DNA of 64,000 nt from contig JAZBRS010000026.1 of assembly GCA_037176725.1 (NCBI GenBank), positions 156,763,501 to 156,827,500 on the forward strand, in the 5' to 3' direction. The translations under genes and the position numbers were made by a program. Source of the DNA: Posidonia oceanica (lineage: Eukaryota > Streptophyta > Magnoliopsida > Alismatales > Posidoniaceae). Below the pieces are notes generated by a model. That model ran no database searches, was not told where the DNA came from, and saw nothing but the letters and a program-made list of their open reading frames with translations. This document shows positions 32,642 through 44,800 of the stretch, piece by piece; the first letter of the stretch is position 1; each line of letters starts with the position of its first letter.

Positions 32642-34342
32642 TGTAGGAGAGAATGCAGGGAGCTGCTGCGAAATCTACGAGTACCTGTAGCCAAAGCTGT
32701 TCATCAATCTGGAACATGTACAGGCATATAATGCTGGCAGACAGAGAAGCAAATGTGCATATAAAGCTGATAAAGCAGTTCAAATGTTATAGCTAGCAAT
32801 CAGACCACAAAATTCAAGCACATTCAGCTAAGCAAAGGGGGGCTTCGCCTGCACAGGGCGAAGTCACACAAAAGGCACTCTTGTCCTCATCCATGCGGAG
32901 CGAGGAGACAAGGAAAAGGGGCTTCATCCATCTGGAACGAAGTCACAAAGGGGCGCACTTGTCCTTGTCCTGTACGGCGCAAGGGGGCAAGCGAGAAGAG
33001 ACTTCGTCTGCCCAGAGCGAAGTTGCACAGAGAGTAGGGGTGGCGCCTGACTGCGCAGACCCGACGGCCCGTGAGGGGCCCCCAAGGGATGCCAAAGTTG
33101 TCCTGCTGCCTCTGGAGTGATTGCCCTGTCTCTGATTACTGATGCATTCCCTGAGCTGCTGCACTGGCAGTAATAGGTTGCTCTGAGGCTTGGAGGCGGT
33201 CAATCTACCTTGGCAGAAGTACTGTCCCAGTGCCGGACTGAACCTTGTAGAGTGGGAGGAAAGGAGGGCAAAAGGAATGATTTGATAGTGGATAGATGCA
33301 TGCATGATCTATACTAAACTTATTGCCTTCAGCATATGGAGTGCTTGATGCCTGCTGCAAAGGAAAGGAGTGGTCTCTGATTCACCAGACTCTACTTGGA
33401 TTCCTAACTATTGGTGGCACTCTGGAATGGGTATTGGTGGTGCTTGGGTGGTGGTGTAGTGAGGACAGGCTCCATGCCAAACTCTCAAGGACCTACACCT
33501 ACTCTTTTCATCGTTTTTTTCTGTGTGCTCTCACATAGGTGTGCAGATTTCCCCTATCCCTGGCTTGGAGGTAGTGGACACCTGGTTTGGAGCTAGGGGG
33601 CTAGGCTTTGCAAGGCTGGTTTGGCCCCATGGGACTTGTGTATTTCCCAGGCGCAACTTTGGTTCTTCCTTAAGGTAGGTGAAAGGGGGCGGGATCACGC
33701 TGCTTGCCTTTGTTTCTGGGGCTGACTTTTGTTTTTGCCCCTTTTTCCTTTGTTTGTTTTTTTTGTCTTTTCTTTCTTGTTCTTTTTTTTTAGCTCGCAG
33801 GCTTCCACTATCCCTAACTTAAAGGTAATGGGTGCCTAGTTTTGAGATGGGGGACCAGGCTTTGCAAGGCTGGTAGACTCCTAGGTGCGGATTTTGGATC
33901 ATCTCCAAGGTAATTGGAGGAACAGGGTTATGCTGCACACCTCTATCTCTAGGGCCGACTTCTGTCTTCGCCTTCTATTTTCTCTCTTCTTTTTTTTTGT
34001 GCTTAGGCTTAGACATGTAGGTTTTGCTCACACTCTCTCACATCCTAGGATTCTTCTTTCTTCCTCTGGAGGTGTAAGTCCTAGAGGGGTTTAGACACTT
34101 CGTCTGTCCTCACTGGATGGTGGCTCCCTCACTGGTTAGGACATCTAAGTAGTGCCGAGTGAGGTAGAGGGTACTCCTTCCAAAGCAGGCAAGCATCTCC
34201 GATTTTCGTCATCGGGCTTATGATAGCAATGCACATAATACATTTATAGCTTTCTCTGCTGAAAAATAAACAAGCCTAAAATGCATGGGAAAGAAGGAAT
34301 GCAAGAAGTAAGAGAGCAAGGACTCTGCAAGGCAGCGGTGGG
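32642..34342 (-). other. E2 spacer between pol and PMD-like ORF
   Basis: No supported ORF. It is collinear with the E1 and E3 spacers: the 'ggtggctccctcact' block (about 34125-34200), a purine tract on the sense strand (33726-33792), 'tgcctgctgcaaagg' (about 33350), and CTACAG-GTAC just before the next ORF (32681-32690). Confidence 0.72.
33726..33792 (-). repeat. Purine-rich tract in E2 spacer
   Basis: T/C-rich on plus, A/G-rich on the element's sense strand, ending in eight T after 'cttgttc'. Same relative place as in E1 and E3. Confidence 0.65.
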
Positions 34343-35689
34343 CTACCGGTAGTACTTCTTGAGGTAGCATGAATTGACCGACTCAGACTGCTCGACCTGA
34401 TCCATGTCCTTAAGAACTGCTGCGCCACCGGAGAAGACCCGCTTGATTAAGAAGGGGCCATGTCAGTTGGGTCGGAATTTCCCTCAGCCGTCGGGGAGAT
34501 GGATGGCTTGGAGGACCATATCCCTTGGATTGAAGCTTCTGGGCCTAACCTTCTTTAGGTATGCTCTGGCCGAGCGCCTCTGGTAGCACTGAGCATGATG
34601 TCTGGCCTGCAGCCTATGCTCATCAATTAGGTTCAGCTGGACGTAGTGGTCTTCGACCCATTCTGCCTCTTCCAGCTTAGCTTCTCGTAGGATCCGCAAT
34701 GAGGGGATCTCTACTTCAACGGGCAGCACTGCCTCCATGCTGTACACCAGCGAGTACAAGGTTGCTCCTGTCGAGGTCTGGACTGATGTCCTGTACGCCT
34801 AGAGTGCGTACGGAAGCTTGTCATGCCAGTCCTTGTGAGTCTCTGCCATTTTTTTCAAGATTTTGATAAGGTTCTTGTTGGCAGACTCTACTGCGCCGTT
34901 CATCTGTGGCCGATAAGGCAAGGATCGGTGATGCTTGATGTAGAAGCTCTGCAGGTAGTCTTCGATCCTCTTGGCTATGAAGTTTGTGCCATTATCTGAG
35001 ATGAGTGCATGCGGAACCCCATATCGGGCTATGATATTGTTTCTGATCAACTTCTTTGTAGCCACGGCAGTAACTATCATGTAGGAGGCCGCTTCCACCC
35101 ACTTAGTAAAGTAGTCGATCGCCACCAGAATGTAGCGATGACCGTTGGAAGCTGGTGGGTGTATGGCGCCAATGACATTGATCCCCCAAGTGGAGAAAGG
35201 CCATGGCAAAGACATACTGTGCAATTCCTGTGGGGGAGCGTGTATGAAGTTTCCATAGATCTGGCAGCTATGGCATTTACGCACAAATTGGCAGTAGTCT
35301 GCCTCCATGGTTGACCAGAAGTAGCCTTGGAGCATAATCTTCTTGGTCAGCAACACACCATTCATGTGAGGGCCACAGGTCCCTGCATGGACTTGGAGCA
35401 TCAGTGTGTCGGCTTCCTTTTTGTCTACGCAACGTAGGAGCATCTGGTTGTAAGATCTTCTGTACAGATGTCCTGCCCCTATCACATACTTTGATGCCAG
35501 ATGTGCCAAAGTCTTTTTGTCTGTTGCTGAGGCATCAGGTGGGGGGCTGCTAGATTCTAGGAAGACTTTAATGTCGTGGTACCATGGGAGTTCCTTTGCT
35601 GGATCTGCTTCCTCGATAGTCATGCAGTGTGCGAGCTGTTCCACACGAGAGACTGATACGTCCACTGCACGATGTTTGGGTATGGAGAG
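34343..35689 (-). pseudogene. E2 integrase, catalytic residue lost
   Basis: The stretch 35743-34799 is open. The zinc motif is complete (VHAGTCGPHMN, CHSC). In the core the first catalytic Asp is Asn ('GINVIGA'), while Asp in 'ISDNGTNF' and Glu in 'GAVESANK' remain, so strand transfer should fail. UAG follows 'LPYAL' where E1 has Trp, and TGA replaces the Trp of 'RPNW'. The pol end 'YLKKYYR' with TAG at 34343 matches the sister copies. Confidence 0.9.
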
Positions 35690-36075
35690 CCAAGATGCTA
35701 AGGTTGCCAGAGCATCTGCATAGGCGTTCTTGGCTCTATTCATGTAAGTGAAGCGGATGTCTTCAAATTCTTCTATCAGCTTCAGTAGGCATTCATGGTA
35801 AGGTACCAGCTTAGGGTCCTTGGTCTTCCAGTCGCCATTAACCTAGGAGATGACCAGCATTGCATCCCCATGAACATGCAGCTTGCGCACATCGTGCTCG
35901 AGGGCGACTTGCAGTCCCAGAAGGTAGGCTTCATACTCTGCCTCATTGTTGGTGCAAGGGAATATCATCTTCCTTGCAAAGGGAATCAGCTCTCCCTTCG
36001 GCGTTGCTAAGATAGCGCCGATGCCTCTGCCGCTTCTATTAACTGCGCCATCGAAGTACAGATGCCACTGTAGTT
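35690..36075 (-). pseudogene. E2 second RNase H
   Basis: 'LYFDGAVNRSGRGIG', 'NNEAEYEAYLLGL', 'HGDAMLVIS' and 'AKNAYADALATLAS' give the four acidic residues. A UAG follows 'MLVIS' at 35843, where E1 and E3 have glutamine. Confidence 0.88.
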
Positions 36076-37440
36076 CGTCTTCAGGATCCTTCTGCTCTGA
36101 ATCCTCCATGGCGAATAGAATGTCTTCATTAGGGAACTGTGTCTGCAAAGGCTGATATTCAGTAAGGGGAAGTCGGCCAGATGATCCGCCATGGCTTGCC
36201 CCTTCATTGATTTCTACGTGACGAAGGTGATGTCGTACTGAGACAATAACACCTGCCACTTAACACATCGGCCCACCATAGCTGGCTTCTGGAAAACAAA
36301 CTTGATGGGGTCATGCCGGCATAAGAGCTGGACTGGGTGCGCCATCATGTAATGCCTTAGCTTCTGCGCAGCCCAGACCAGAGATAGGCAGGTCTTCTCT
36401 ATGGTGCTATACCTGGCTTCGCAATCAGTGAATTTCTTGCTCAGGTAATAGATGGCATGCTTCTTTCTACCGGTTTCATCATGTTGGCCCAAGACGGCGC
36501 CCATGGAATGCTGCATGGTAAAAAGATAGAGAATCAAGGGTCTCCCTGGCACGGGACAAACCAGGACAGAAGGCTTGATCAGGAGTTGCTTGATTTTGTC
36601 AAATGTAGCTTGGCACTCCTCGCTCCAATGGATCTACGCATTCTTCTTCAGGAGCTTGAAGATCGGTTCGCAGATAGGTGTGAGCTGTGCGATGAACCGA
36701 CTGATATATTGCAGATGCCCTAGCAGGCCTCTGACTTCTTTCTCAGTCTTGGGAGGTGGCATGTCCACAATGGCTTTGGCCTTGCTTGGGTCCACTTCAA
36801 TCCCCCTCTGGCTGACAATGTAGCCCAGCAACTTGCCAGATGATACCTCGAATACACATTTGCTAGGGTTGAGATGACGCTTGTACTTCCTCAGGCGGTC
36901 AAAGAGCTTCTTGAGGCAGACGAGGTGATCCTCGAGCTCTCTAGACTTAGCAATAATGTTGTCCACGTAGACCTCAACTTCTTGGTGCATGAGGTCGTGG
37001 AATAATGCTGTCATCGCCCTTTGATATGTTGCTCCGACATTCTTCAGCCCAAATGGCATAACTTGATAGCAGAAGACTCCCTAGGGGTGATAAAAGAAGT
37101 CTTTCCATGTCTTTTTCTGCCATTTTGATCTGATTGTAGCTGGAGAAGCCGTCCATGAAGGAGAGCATCTTGTGCCCCGCAGTGTTGTCCACCAGGACGT
37201 CGATGTGCGGTAGAGGGAAGTCATCCTTAGGACTGGCTTTGTTCAGATTCCTATAATCAATGCACATACGGATCCGTCCGTCCTTCTTGGGCACAGGCAC
37301 GACGTTCACGAGCCATTCTGGATAGAGGACGACCTTGAGAAAACCAATGCTGTGCTGCTTCATGATTTCCTCTTTGATTTTGAGCAGCCATTGTGGTCAC
37401 CACTTCTGAAGTTTCTACTTTACTGGCTTCGCATCTGGAT
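36076..37440 (-). pseudogene. E2 reverse transcriptase and first RNase H, broken
   Basis: RT motifs 'VPKKDGRIRMCIDYRNLNKA', 'PLPHIDVLVD', 'SFMDGFSSYNQI' and 'PFGLKNVGATYQRAM' are present. The catalytic motif reads 'YVDN', an Asp to Asn change that should abolish activity. A one-base loss in a C run plus a UAG at the 'TPWG' tryptophan breaks the frame near 37083. The linked RNase H ('YLFTMQHSMGAVLG') lacks the usual catalytic start, and a frameshift lies near 36170. The TGA before 'PQWLL' (about 37395) is shared with E3. Confidence 0.9.
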
Positions 37441-39130
37441 CTAGAGGTAAGTTGTGCACCACGATCTCGACATCAAGGCCGACCATGTCTTCATAGCTCG
37501 AGGCGAAGACATCTGCATATTCCATAAGGAATGCAATAAACTCTGCTTTGGCCTGGGGCGTCAGTAGGGCACTGATGCGGACCTCCTTTACATCTTCAGC
37601 TGTGCCAATGTTGATGACCTCTATCTCTTCCTTGACATGGAGGTTGGGCCCTTCTAGGTCGTCATCATAAGGCTGGAACTCAGGCGGTGGTTCATCATTC
37701 TCATCTACGCCTGTATCGTTCTCCTCCTTATATGAAATGAGTTATGAGAGGATCTCCTTCTCAAATATGGGGTCTGTAATGTCGAAGGAGTGGATATGTT
37801 CCGCCTCTTGATCCTGATGACGGCTCAGGATGGTCACGCTCACTCGAGTATTTCTGTGGGCTCGGTGGGTGACGTCTGCTTCAGTGGCCCCTGGTCTCGT
37901 TGACTGATCTGGCTGCTCTGGCACCACTGTCACTGCTGGGACTGCCTGGACTACTAGGACTGCTCTATCTACTACCGCTGCTGTCTGTACTGTCCCCTCC
38001 TCCACGTTCTCAGATGTACTTGTGGGGAGTGCCGGAGATGAATAACTGTTCTCTAGGCGACGAATCTGTGTATTGTCGCCAAATGCGTTGCTTGTGCGGG
38101 GCATGCGCTGCACGAACCACCTAGACCCGCCTTCTGGCTGCGGAGTGATCAACTCGTCTAGTCTAGTGGGTGCTGCCTCTGGTTCTTCTTCCAAAACCAT
38201 GATTGAGGAATGGTCTTGCGGCGGGGAGGGACCCGTGGCCACGACTTTCCCTTTCCTCAGCGCCTGCTACTCGGCGGCGTCTTTAGCTAGCACCGCGAGT
38301 TGCTCTTAGAATAGCAATTCCAAGTCTTTGAGCCTGTCAGCCACCTGGGCTTCTGTAGTCGCATCGTCCTCGTCTTCTGAGGGTGTGTCGATGTAATAGG
38401 CGTAGATGGCCTCTTCAGAGCCCTGTCCGGCGATTCCTCCGCCTACGGGGTCTGCTCTGGCTTCCAGACATATCACCGGCCGGGGTGTCTATTCTGTTAC
38501 TGGCTGGCTAGCTGGCTGACCTCCTGGCACGGCTGGTTGCGGCATTAGGGCAATCAGAGATGCAAATAGGCCGATCAGGGATGCCACTGACAGTGGCGTC
38601 GACAGGGACAGTGCTGCAGCTGGAGGGGAGGCAAAGGCGCTCTTCTGATGGTCCAACAGCTGGACGGTTGCTCTGGGGAATGAAGCGCTGGCACCCGTGT
38701 GTAATGGTGGTTGTTTCTCTGTAGTAGTGGTGGGGGTCTTCCACAATGTTGGATCTGCCAAAGCTGACGGCGGTATGGCTGATGACGTCGCCTGCTTTGC
38801 TTGTGGAGCTGCTGATGAGGCAGGCTGAGTCACACTGTCGCCTGAATCGACTGATTGCACCCCTAGAAAAGGTAACTTCTGTACTGGTGCAGCTGCGACC
38901 GCGAGTGGACAAGTGGCTGGTGCCTGCAGAAGTGCTCCTGACTTGGGAGCTGTCAATGTAGCTGTCATAGGCACTGGTGTAGCTGCAGAGGGGGAAGAGG
39001 CTATCATTTCTGACATAGAGTTTGCAGAATCTACCACTGTACCAGTAGAGGGAAGGGCTAGACAAACTGACCGGGAGATTGCAAGGCTGATCTGGGCCTC
39101 TTCCTTGGACTATGTTGGGACAACCGTGCC
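37441..39130 (-). pseudogene. E2 acidic linker between protease and RT
   Basis: Ala/Pro/Thr-rich polyprotein segment with 'YYIDTPSEDE'-like acidic motifs and 'GGSRWFVQRMPR', matched in E1 and E3. Open parts are 39037-38489 and 38242-37742 in one frame. No enzyme motif. Confidence 0.78.
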
Positions 39131-40070
39131 AGGCTACTCTTCATCAGAATAATAATCCTCTATGCAGACCCACTCCTCTGTCGACAGTGGGGGGCTTCGG
39201 CACGGTGCTGGCTGGGCTGTTGCTAGGCTCGTGTTCGGGTCAAGAATACCTGCACTGACAAAGTTAGTGAGGTCCCAAGGGATCACGAGCTTCCGCTTCC
39301 CTGAATGCAGGCGCTCACCATCACAGGGCTGCCATTCGTATCCCAGGCCTTGAAACTTTTCACGCTCCTCAGCCGCAACCGGCTCGGCGATCCATTGGCC
39401 GTGACGCCCAAGTGGCGTTCCCTTCTCATAGCCCCACCTGCGGCAAATATTCTCGACCATCCTGGAAGGGTTACAATGAACGGCCAGAGAGCTGACATGC
39501 TCAAGAAGAGGGATAAAGTTAACCGGGTCAAACCGGTTAACGTGGTACAGGGTATCCGACGGCTTAGGATCAAATTGGACAGTTTACCGGGATACAAAAG
39601 AGATCACCTCGACCGGTTCCTTGTCAAAGTTTTCCGCCATGACAACGATGACATCGTCGCCCCAGCAAAACTTGATCATGTGGTGGAGGGTCGAGGGGAT
39701 CACTTGATGCTTGTGCAACCAAGGGTGCCCAAGCAGAAGATTAAAAGAAGGCTCCAAGTCGACGATATAGAATTTGACATCGAATTCGACCGGGCCAATG
39801 GTAAGAGGAATAACCAGGATCCCCAAAGAATCATGGTGCATATTGTCAAAAGAGGTCATTCCCTTCACGGCTGGCGTGATATCCTCGGCTTTGAATCAGA
39901 GCTTCAATGCTGTGCGCAGGGGACAGACGTTAAGGCCTGACCCATTATCGACCAGTGAGAGGGGAATGCGGAACCTTTTGAACTGCACCGTGATAAACAG
40001 GGACTGATTATGGTTAGTCCCCATTGGAGGTAGTTCATTGCTCAAGAAAGAGATGACCTACGGCTCCGCG
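39131..40070 (-). pseudogene. E2 aspartic protease with G-patch-like tail
   Basis: The active site reads 'LVDNGSGLNV' near 39945, and 'LLLGHPWLHKHQ' follows. The tail 'RRWGYEKGTPLGRHGQ' then 'KFQGLGYEW' keeps the glycine pattern of a G-patch better than E1 does. A TAA near 39584 breaks the frame. The domain is preceded by UAG at 40068-40070, at the same site as in E1 and E3. Confidence 0.83.
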
Positions 40071-41220
40071 ATCATACCCACCATATTTTCCAGAGTTGTA
40101 GGCTCGATGGTTTAGGACACATGGGCAGCCTGGAACATGCAGAGAAAAGCCTCTCGGTGTTCGCGGGAAGAATGTATCAGGTCCCAAATGGAGATGTCAG
40201 CCTTGACATTTTTCAGCTAGGCCGTTATGTTAGCTGAAGGCTGGTCTTTTTTGGAGGTGGGGATAATGGCTCTGGTAGCAGGTTCTGTAGTGGTGGGATC
40301 AGGGGATTGGCCTGCTGGTGATTGGCTCACAGGTGGGGATGGGCCTGCTGGTGGTTGGCTCATAGGTGGAGTAGGTTCAGGGGGTTAGGCCTGGCTATTG
40401 GGGCTGCGGGTCTGGTTATTGGGGCGGCAGGTCTGTAGGTCCTCCCCAACCGCGTGACATCCGCACACATTTCTGCAGCATAGTTGTATGGAACGCGGTG
40501 GGTATCCCTAGTTAAGTTGATTACCAGGGGAACGCGAGCTTCGAGCTCGAGAGGGGCTGCCAGGATATTTGTTGGAGGGTGGATGGATGTGGGATGTTGC
40601 CAGGAAGGCTGTGTTGGCTCTGGTTGGGGTCTGGCTTGTAGGCAGACTTGGGGTTGAGCCTTTGGTCGTATGGTGGGCCTCACGGTGGCACGTCCAGCTT
40701 GGCGTCCAATCGAATCATGTGAATCTCCGACTCAGAGCTGGCGAGCACCGCAAGATAGAGGGAAGGAGAAATAGGCACAAAAATATCTTGAATAAGATCA
40801 GAGGGATCCACCACGGACATAGCGGACCCTGAGGGGAAGAGAGAATGCACATCTGAGGTCCTCGCACCTCCCGGGCCAGAATGCTCCGGCAAAGGCTGGT
40901 GGACGATGCTTGGATTGTGGGGAGCTGTCCCTAATGCATGGGAAGATGCTGATGGTGGGGTAGATGAAGATGCTGCCTTCCGTGTGTTGATACCAATGAC
41001 CTTTCGGTCAATCAGGTCCTGCACTGCTCCCCACAGAGTGAGGCAACTATTCGTCGAGTGCCCGACAACTCGATGAAAGTCGCAAAATTGATCCATCCTA
41101 TACCACCTCGGAAGAGGGTTCAGTGGTGGGCGGATCTCGGGGGGCGTGAGGAGCGACGCTACCTTAGGGAAGACGGCGCTCAGCGGCTCCACTAGCTGAG
41201 TGAAGCGACGCTGATGGTTG
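40071..41220 (-). pseudogene. E2 gag C-terminal part with zinc knuckle
   Basis: Open stretch 41192-40680 carries 'CDFHRVVGHSTNSC', an intact CX2HX4HX4C-like knuckle, then Pro-rich sequence. A frameshift at about 40683 leads into 'VINLTRDTHRVPYNYAAEMC', shared with E1 and E3. A second frameshift follows near 40380. Confidence 0.8.
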
Positions 41221-41852
41221 GACCGTCTCTACCCTTGGTATTGTCCTTGCCGGACCGGTGTGGCAGGATAGAGCGGTCGAGCAGTGGTGGTGATCTATGG
41301 TGTGTGAGGTGCGCTAGGTGTGGGTGCATAAACTACCTGATTTGGGCCAGGCGGAGCTACCATGTGGACGGGAGCGGCAGGAGAGTTGACGTATGCAACT
41401 GTGGTCCGTGGGGGATCCCTCCTTCTAGGGTTGTTGTTGTTGCCGCCGCCATTATTGTTGGTGTTGTTGCTGCTGCTGCCGTGGCCGCTGTTGGGGGAGG
41501 CGGCCTGCTTGGCGAAGACGGAGAGCGTCGGAAAATTGCCGCTCCGAAGGGAGCTCTCCATGCGTGTGCCGACCCGAATCAAAGATGCAAAACTAGTGAC
41601 AGCCTGGATGGCAAGCAGAGCCCTAGTAAATGGCTACACGCCTTGGATTACAATCTCAATAGATTCCTCGTCAAAGGGTCTATCGCGAACTTATGCAGCA
41701 AGGGCGCGCCAATGACCGACGTACTCCCCGAACGGCTTGTTGTTTTTCTGCTTAAGGGCGACAAGGTCCTCGCACTTGGGGACCAAGTCAAGGTTGATGG
41801 AGTACTGTTCCAGGAACGCCCTGCCAAGGTCGTTCCAAGTCTTGATGGTGGC
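41221..41852 (-). pseudogene. E2 gag capsid end, cut by E3
   Basis: On the minus strand this fragment begins inside the capsid domain ('IKTWNDLGRAFLEQYS', 'KPFGEYV') and runs through an Asn/Gly-rich stretch to 'VYAPTPSAPHTP' and a UAG. The upstream gag is separated by the E3 LTR and lies off the window. Confidence 0.85.
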
Positions 41853-44800
41853 TGTAGACACCCCATTTTGACAGGCTGAACTAGTGGAATCCTTCTGGTG
41901 GCTTCTAAACCTTAACCTAAACCCAAAACCACACTCTCCTTTTCAAACCAAAACTCCAAAACAAACCCAAAACCAAACCTAGAACTACACCCATTTTCTA
42001 ACCCAAAAACTACCCAGAAACCATAGGAAAATCCATCCTTTTCAACCTAGAAAACCCTCTAAAAAACCCTTAGAATCTCCCACCAAAACCATTCCCAAAA
42101 ACCCTAGAAAACCTAGGTAAAACCCCTCTTTTTCTAGACCCAAAATCCTTCCAAAAACCTTCCAAAATCCCACTTCAAATCCTAGGTCAAACACTAGAAA
42201 CCCTAGGTCACACACTCACCCAATTCCACTCCAAATCCAAGCCTTTATCCTCCTCATCTCTCCAAATTATCCTTTTCTCTCTCCAAATTATTCTTTTCTC
42301 TCTCCTCTTTATCCTCCTCATTCTCCTTCTTTTCCTCTCCTTCTTTCTCCTATTATTGCTTTGCGGTGGGCCCACCTTATGCATCTTTCCTTCCTGTATT
42401 TTATCTGTATTTTTATTTCATTTTATTTTATCTCTTGATTTTCTAATCTTTAATTTCTTCCCTCCCCTCTCTTTCTTTCTTTCTTTCTCCATTTCTTTCT
42501 TTTCTTCTTCCTCCCCTTTTCCTTTCTTCCACACTAAACCTTTAAAACTCTAATTAAAAAAGGAAAACAAAAGAGAAACAAATCAAAGCCTTAAGAAATA
42601 ATTAAAAAACTTGGACAAACAATCAAAAGAAAAATCCAGCTAAAAGCAACTGAAAACTAAGAATGCAATCCAAAAAAATATATAAAACAAACAAGAGGAA
42701 ATTGCTATTAAGAAACAAACAAAAGAGAAATATAATCCGAATAAACAAAAAGAAAGAACCCTTTTAAAAATAACAACAATCAAAAACCTAGGATGGGTAA
42801 TTAAAAAATCAACAGCAAACAAATAACAAATCTAAAGAAACAATTAAAAACACAAACTTAAAATAATTTAAAAGACCTAATTAAAAAAAAAGAAAAAGAG
42901 GAAAAACTAAACAAGAAAAACTTAACTTAAAAATAAATTAAAAAACTTAAGAAACATTTAAAACAAACCTTAAAAAACAATTTAAAGAAAAACTTAAGAA
43001 AAATTGTAAAAACTAAAATCAAAACTAAAACCCCTCTTAACCCTAATTTAAAAAATTAAAAAACAATCCTTTAAAACTTAATTAAAAATCTTAACTTAAA
43101 AGTAACTATTCTAAAATATTTCCAAATCCCTTTTTTATTTTAATCCTTTTTCATTCTTTCTCGCTCCCAATTTCCCCATCTCCTTTCCTTTTCTTTCTTA
43201 TTTTTCTTTTCTTTCAGTCTGGCCCGGCCCACTGCCTCCCTTCCCTCCTTTCCTTCTTTTTCTTTTTTTCTTTCTTTTTCCCGCGGCCCAGCCCGCTCCA
43301 CTTGCTGCCTCAGCCCTCCTCCTTCCCTTCTTTTTTTTTTTCCTTCTGCTTCTTCTTCCTCCTCTTCTCTCCCGTGAACATCTGCAACAGCCTTCCCCCC
43401 CCGTTTTCAAATCCAATTTTCCCCCTCCATCACATCAGCCAGCTGCCATCTCTCTGCTCTCACACCCTCTCTCAGCCTTCCCATCTGTGGCCACATCTTC
43501 CGCGACGGCATTAACTCGTGCATCGCCTCGCCGGTCAAGCCCTCCCCTCAGCTGCAGTCTTCCCCCACGTCCGTTGATTTGAATCCACCACTCGCGCTCA
43601 ACCCCGCCCAGCCTCCTGATAAAACCAAGTCACTCCTCCTCCTTCTTCACCTTTGCCAGTTGAGAGAATCAGAGAGAGAGCGTGAGAAGAGCCAACATTC
43701 CTCCCTCCTTCTTCCTTTGAAATCCCAGCATCTTCCTTCCCCTGAACCAGACCTCCTAAGACCTCCAAACTCTCCCAAATCCTTCCCCAACCACACCCGA
43801 AGATCCAGCATCCATTCCACACCTCCATTGCCCAGCATCAACCCCGCAACCAACCCCAGAATCACCCCAAACACCTCCACTCACCAGCACAGAACCCATC
43901 TCCACCTTCCCTCAAAATTCCCCGCTCCACAGACCCTGGAACCACCCCAAACTCTTCCACAGAACTCACTAACCTCCACCTTCCCAGACCTCTCGACCCT
44001 CAGCCTAAACACCCACCACAGTCCCGACCATCCATAGCAAACACCTGCACCTGTTTTCAGCCAAAATCGACCCATCCAGTAACCATCCACCACAGCCTCC
44101 CTCAGCCTAATTTGAAGCCTCCTACACCATCACTGAACCCCTAGCAACCCATCGGAAGCTGGGCCGCCTCCTCCGGTCCGCTCCAGCCCCGGTCACGCCT
44201 CGTCGACCAGCCTTCGGCCTCCGAGGACGTCCGGCGTAGCTTGCCAGCCCTCCAGCGCCACCGGATCGGGCCTTCTTCTCCGGCACAGGCGCTTGCTTTG
44301 TTTAGCTACAGTATTTCGTTTATTTTAATGCCGTACATTTGCGATTCGTTTTATTTTTCTTTAACTTAGTAATTTTACCATGATATTGCATTTCTGCCTC
44401 GTAGTTTTATTTATTTGCTTTCCAGTCCAGCCACAGTTTTTATTTGATTTAATTCTGAATAAAAACCATATAAAATTGCATGAAAAATATGTAGTTTCTT
44501 TTATTTGCATGTTAGTCTTGCCGTAGTTAAAAAACTTCTGATTTCATTTACTTTTAGCCCAGCTATTTATTTTTATTACATGTTAGTCCTCTGCAGTTCA
44601 AAGCTTTTTAGTTTTATCTAGTTTTAGCCAAGTTATTTATTTTTATTGCATGTTGATCCTGCTGTAGTTCAAAATACTTTCTGTATCTTAGTTTTTAGTC
44701 CAGCAGTTTATTTATTTTGCATCTAAGTCCTCCAATTGATAAATGTCATTTAAATACCTGCTTTTACCTTATTACATTGCTTTTAAGTCCTACTGTTTAT

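Larger units (their letters stand above)
24228..41852 (-). mobile_element. E2: PMD-carrying Tat/Ogre retrotransposon, interrupted by E3
   Basis: Minus strand order from 41852: capsid end of gag, zinc-knuckle linker, protease, linker, RT, RNase H, second RNase H, integrase (stop at 34343), PMD-like ORF (32641-31449), hairpin-rich 3' UTR and 3' LTR (24228-29102). Its gag is cut at 41853 by the E3 LTR. The 5' LTR should lie beyond E3 and E5, off the window. At its left end it is inserted just upstream of E4 gag. It has about four frameshifts and many stops, and both RT and integrase show a catalytic Asp changed to Asn. Confidence 0.92.

Noticed and set aside
43560..44040. 152-codon Pro/Ser-rich plus-strand ORF in the E3 LTR
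   Set aside because: Low-complexity C-rich LTR sequence with no domain; stops appear in the related LTRs as far as they can be aligned by eye.
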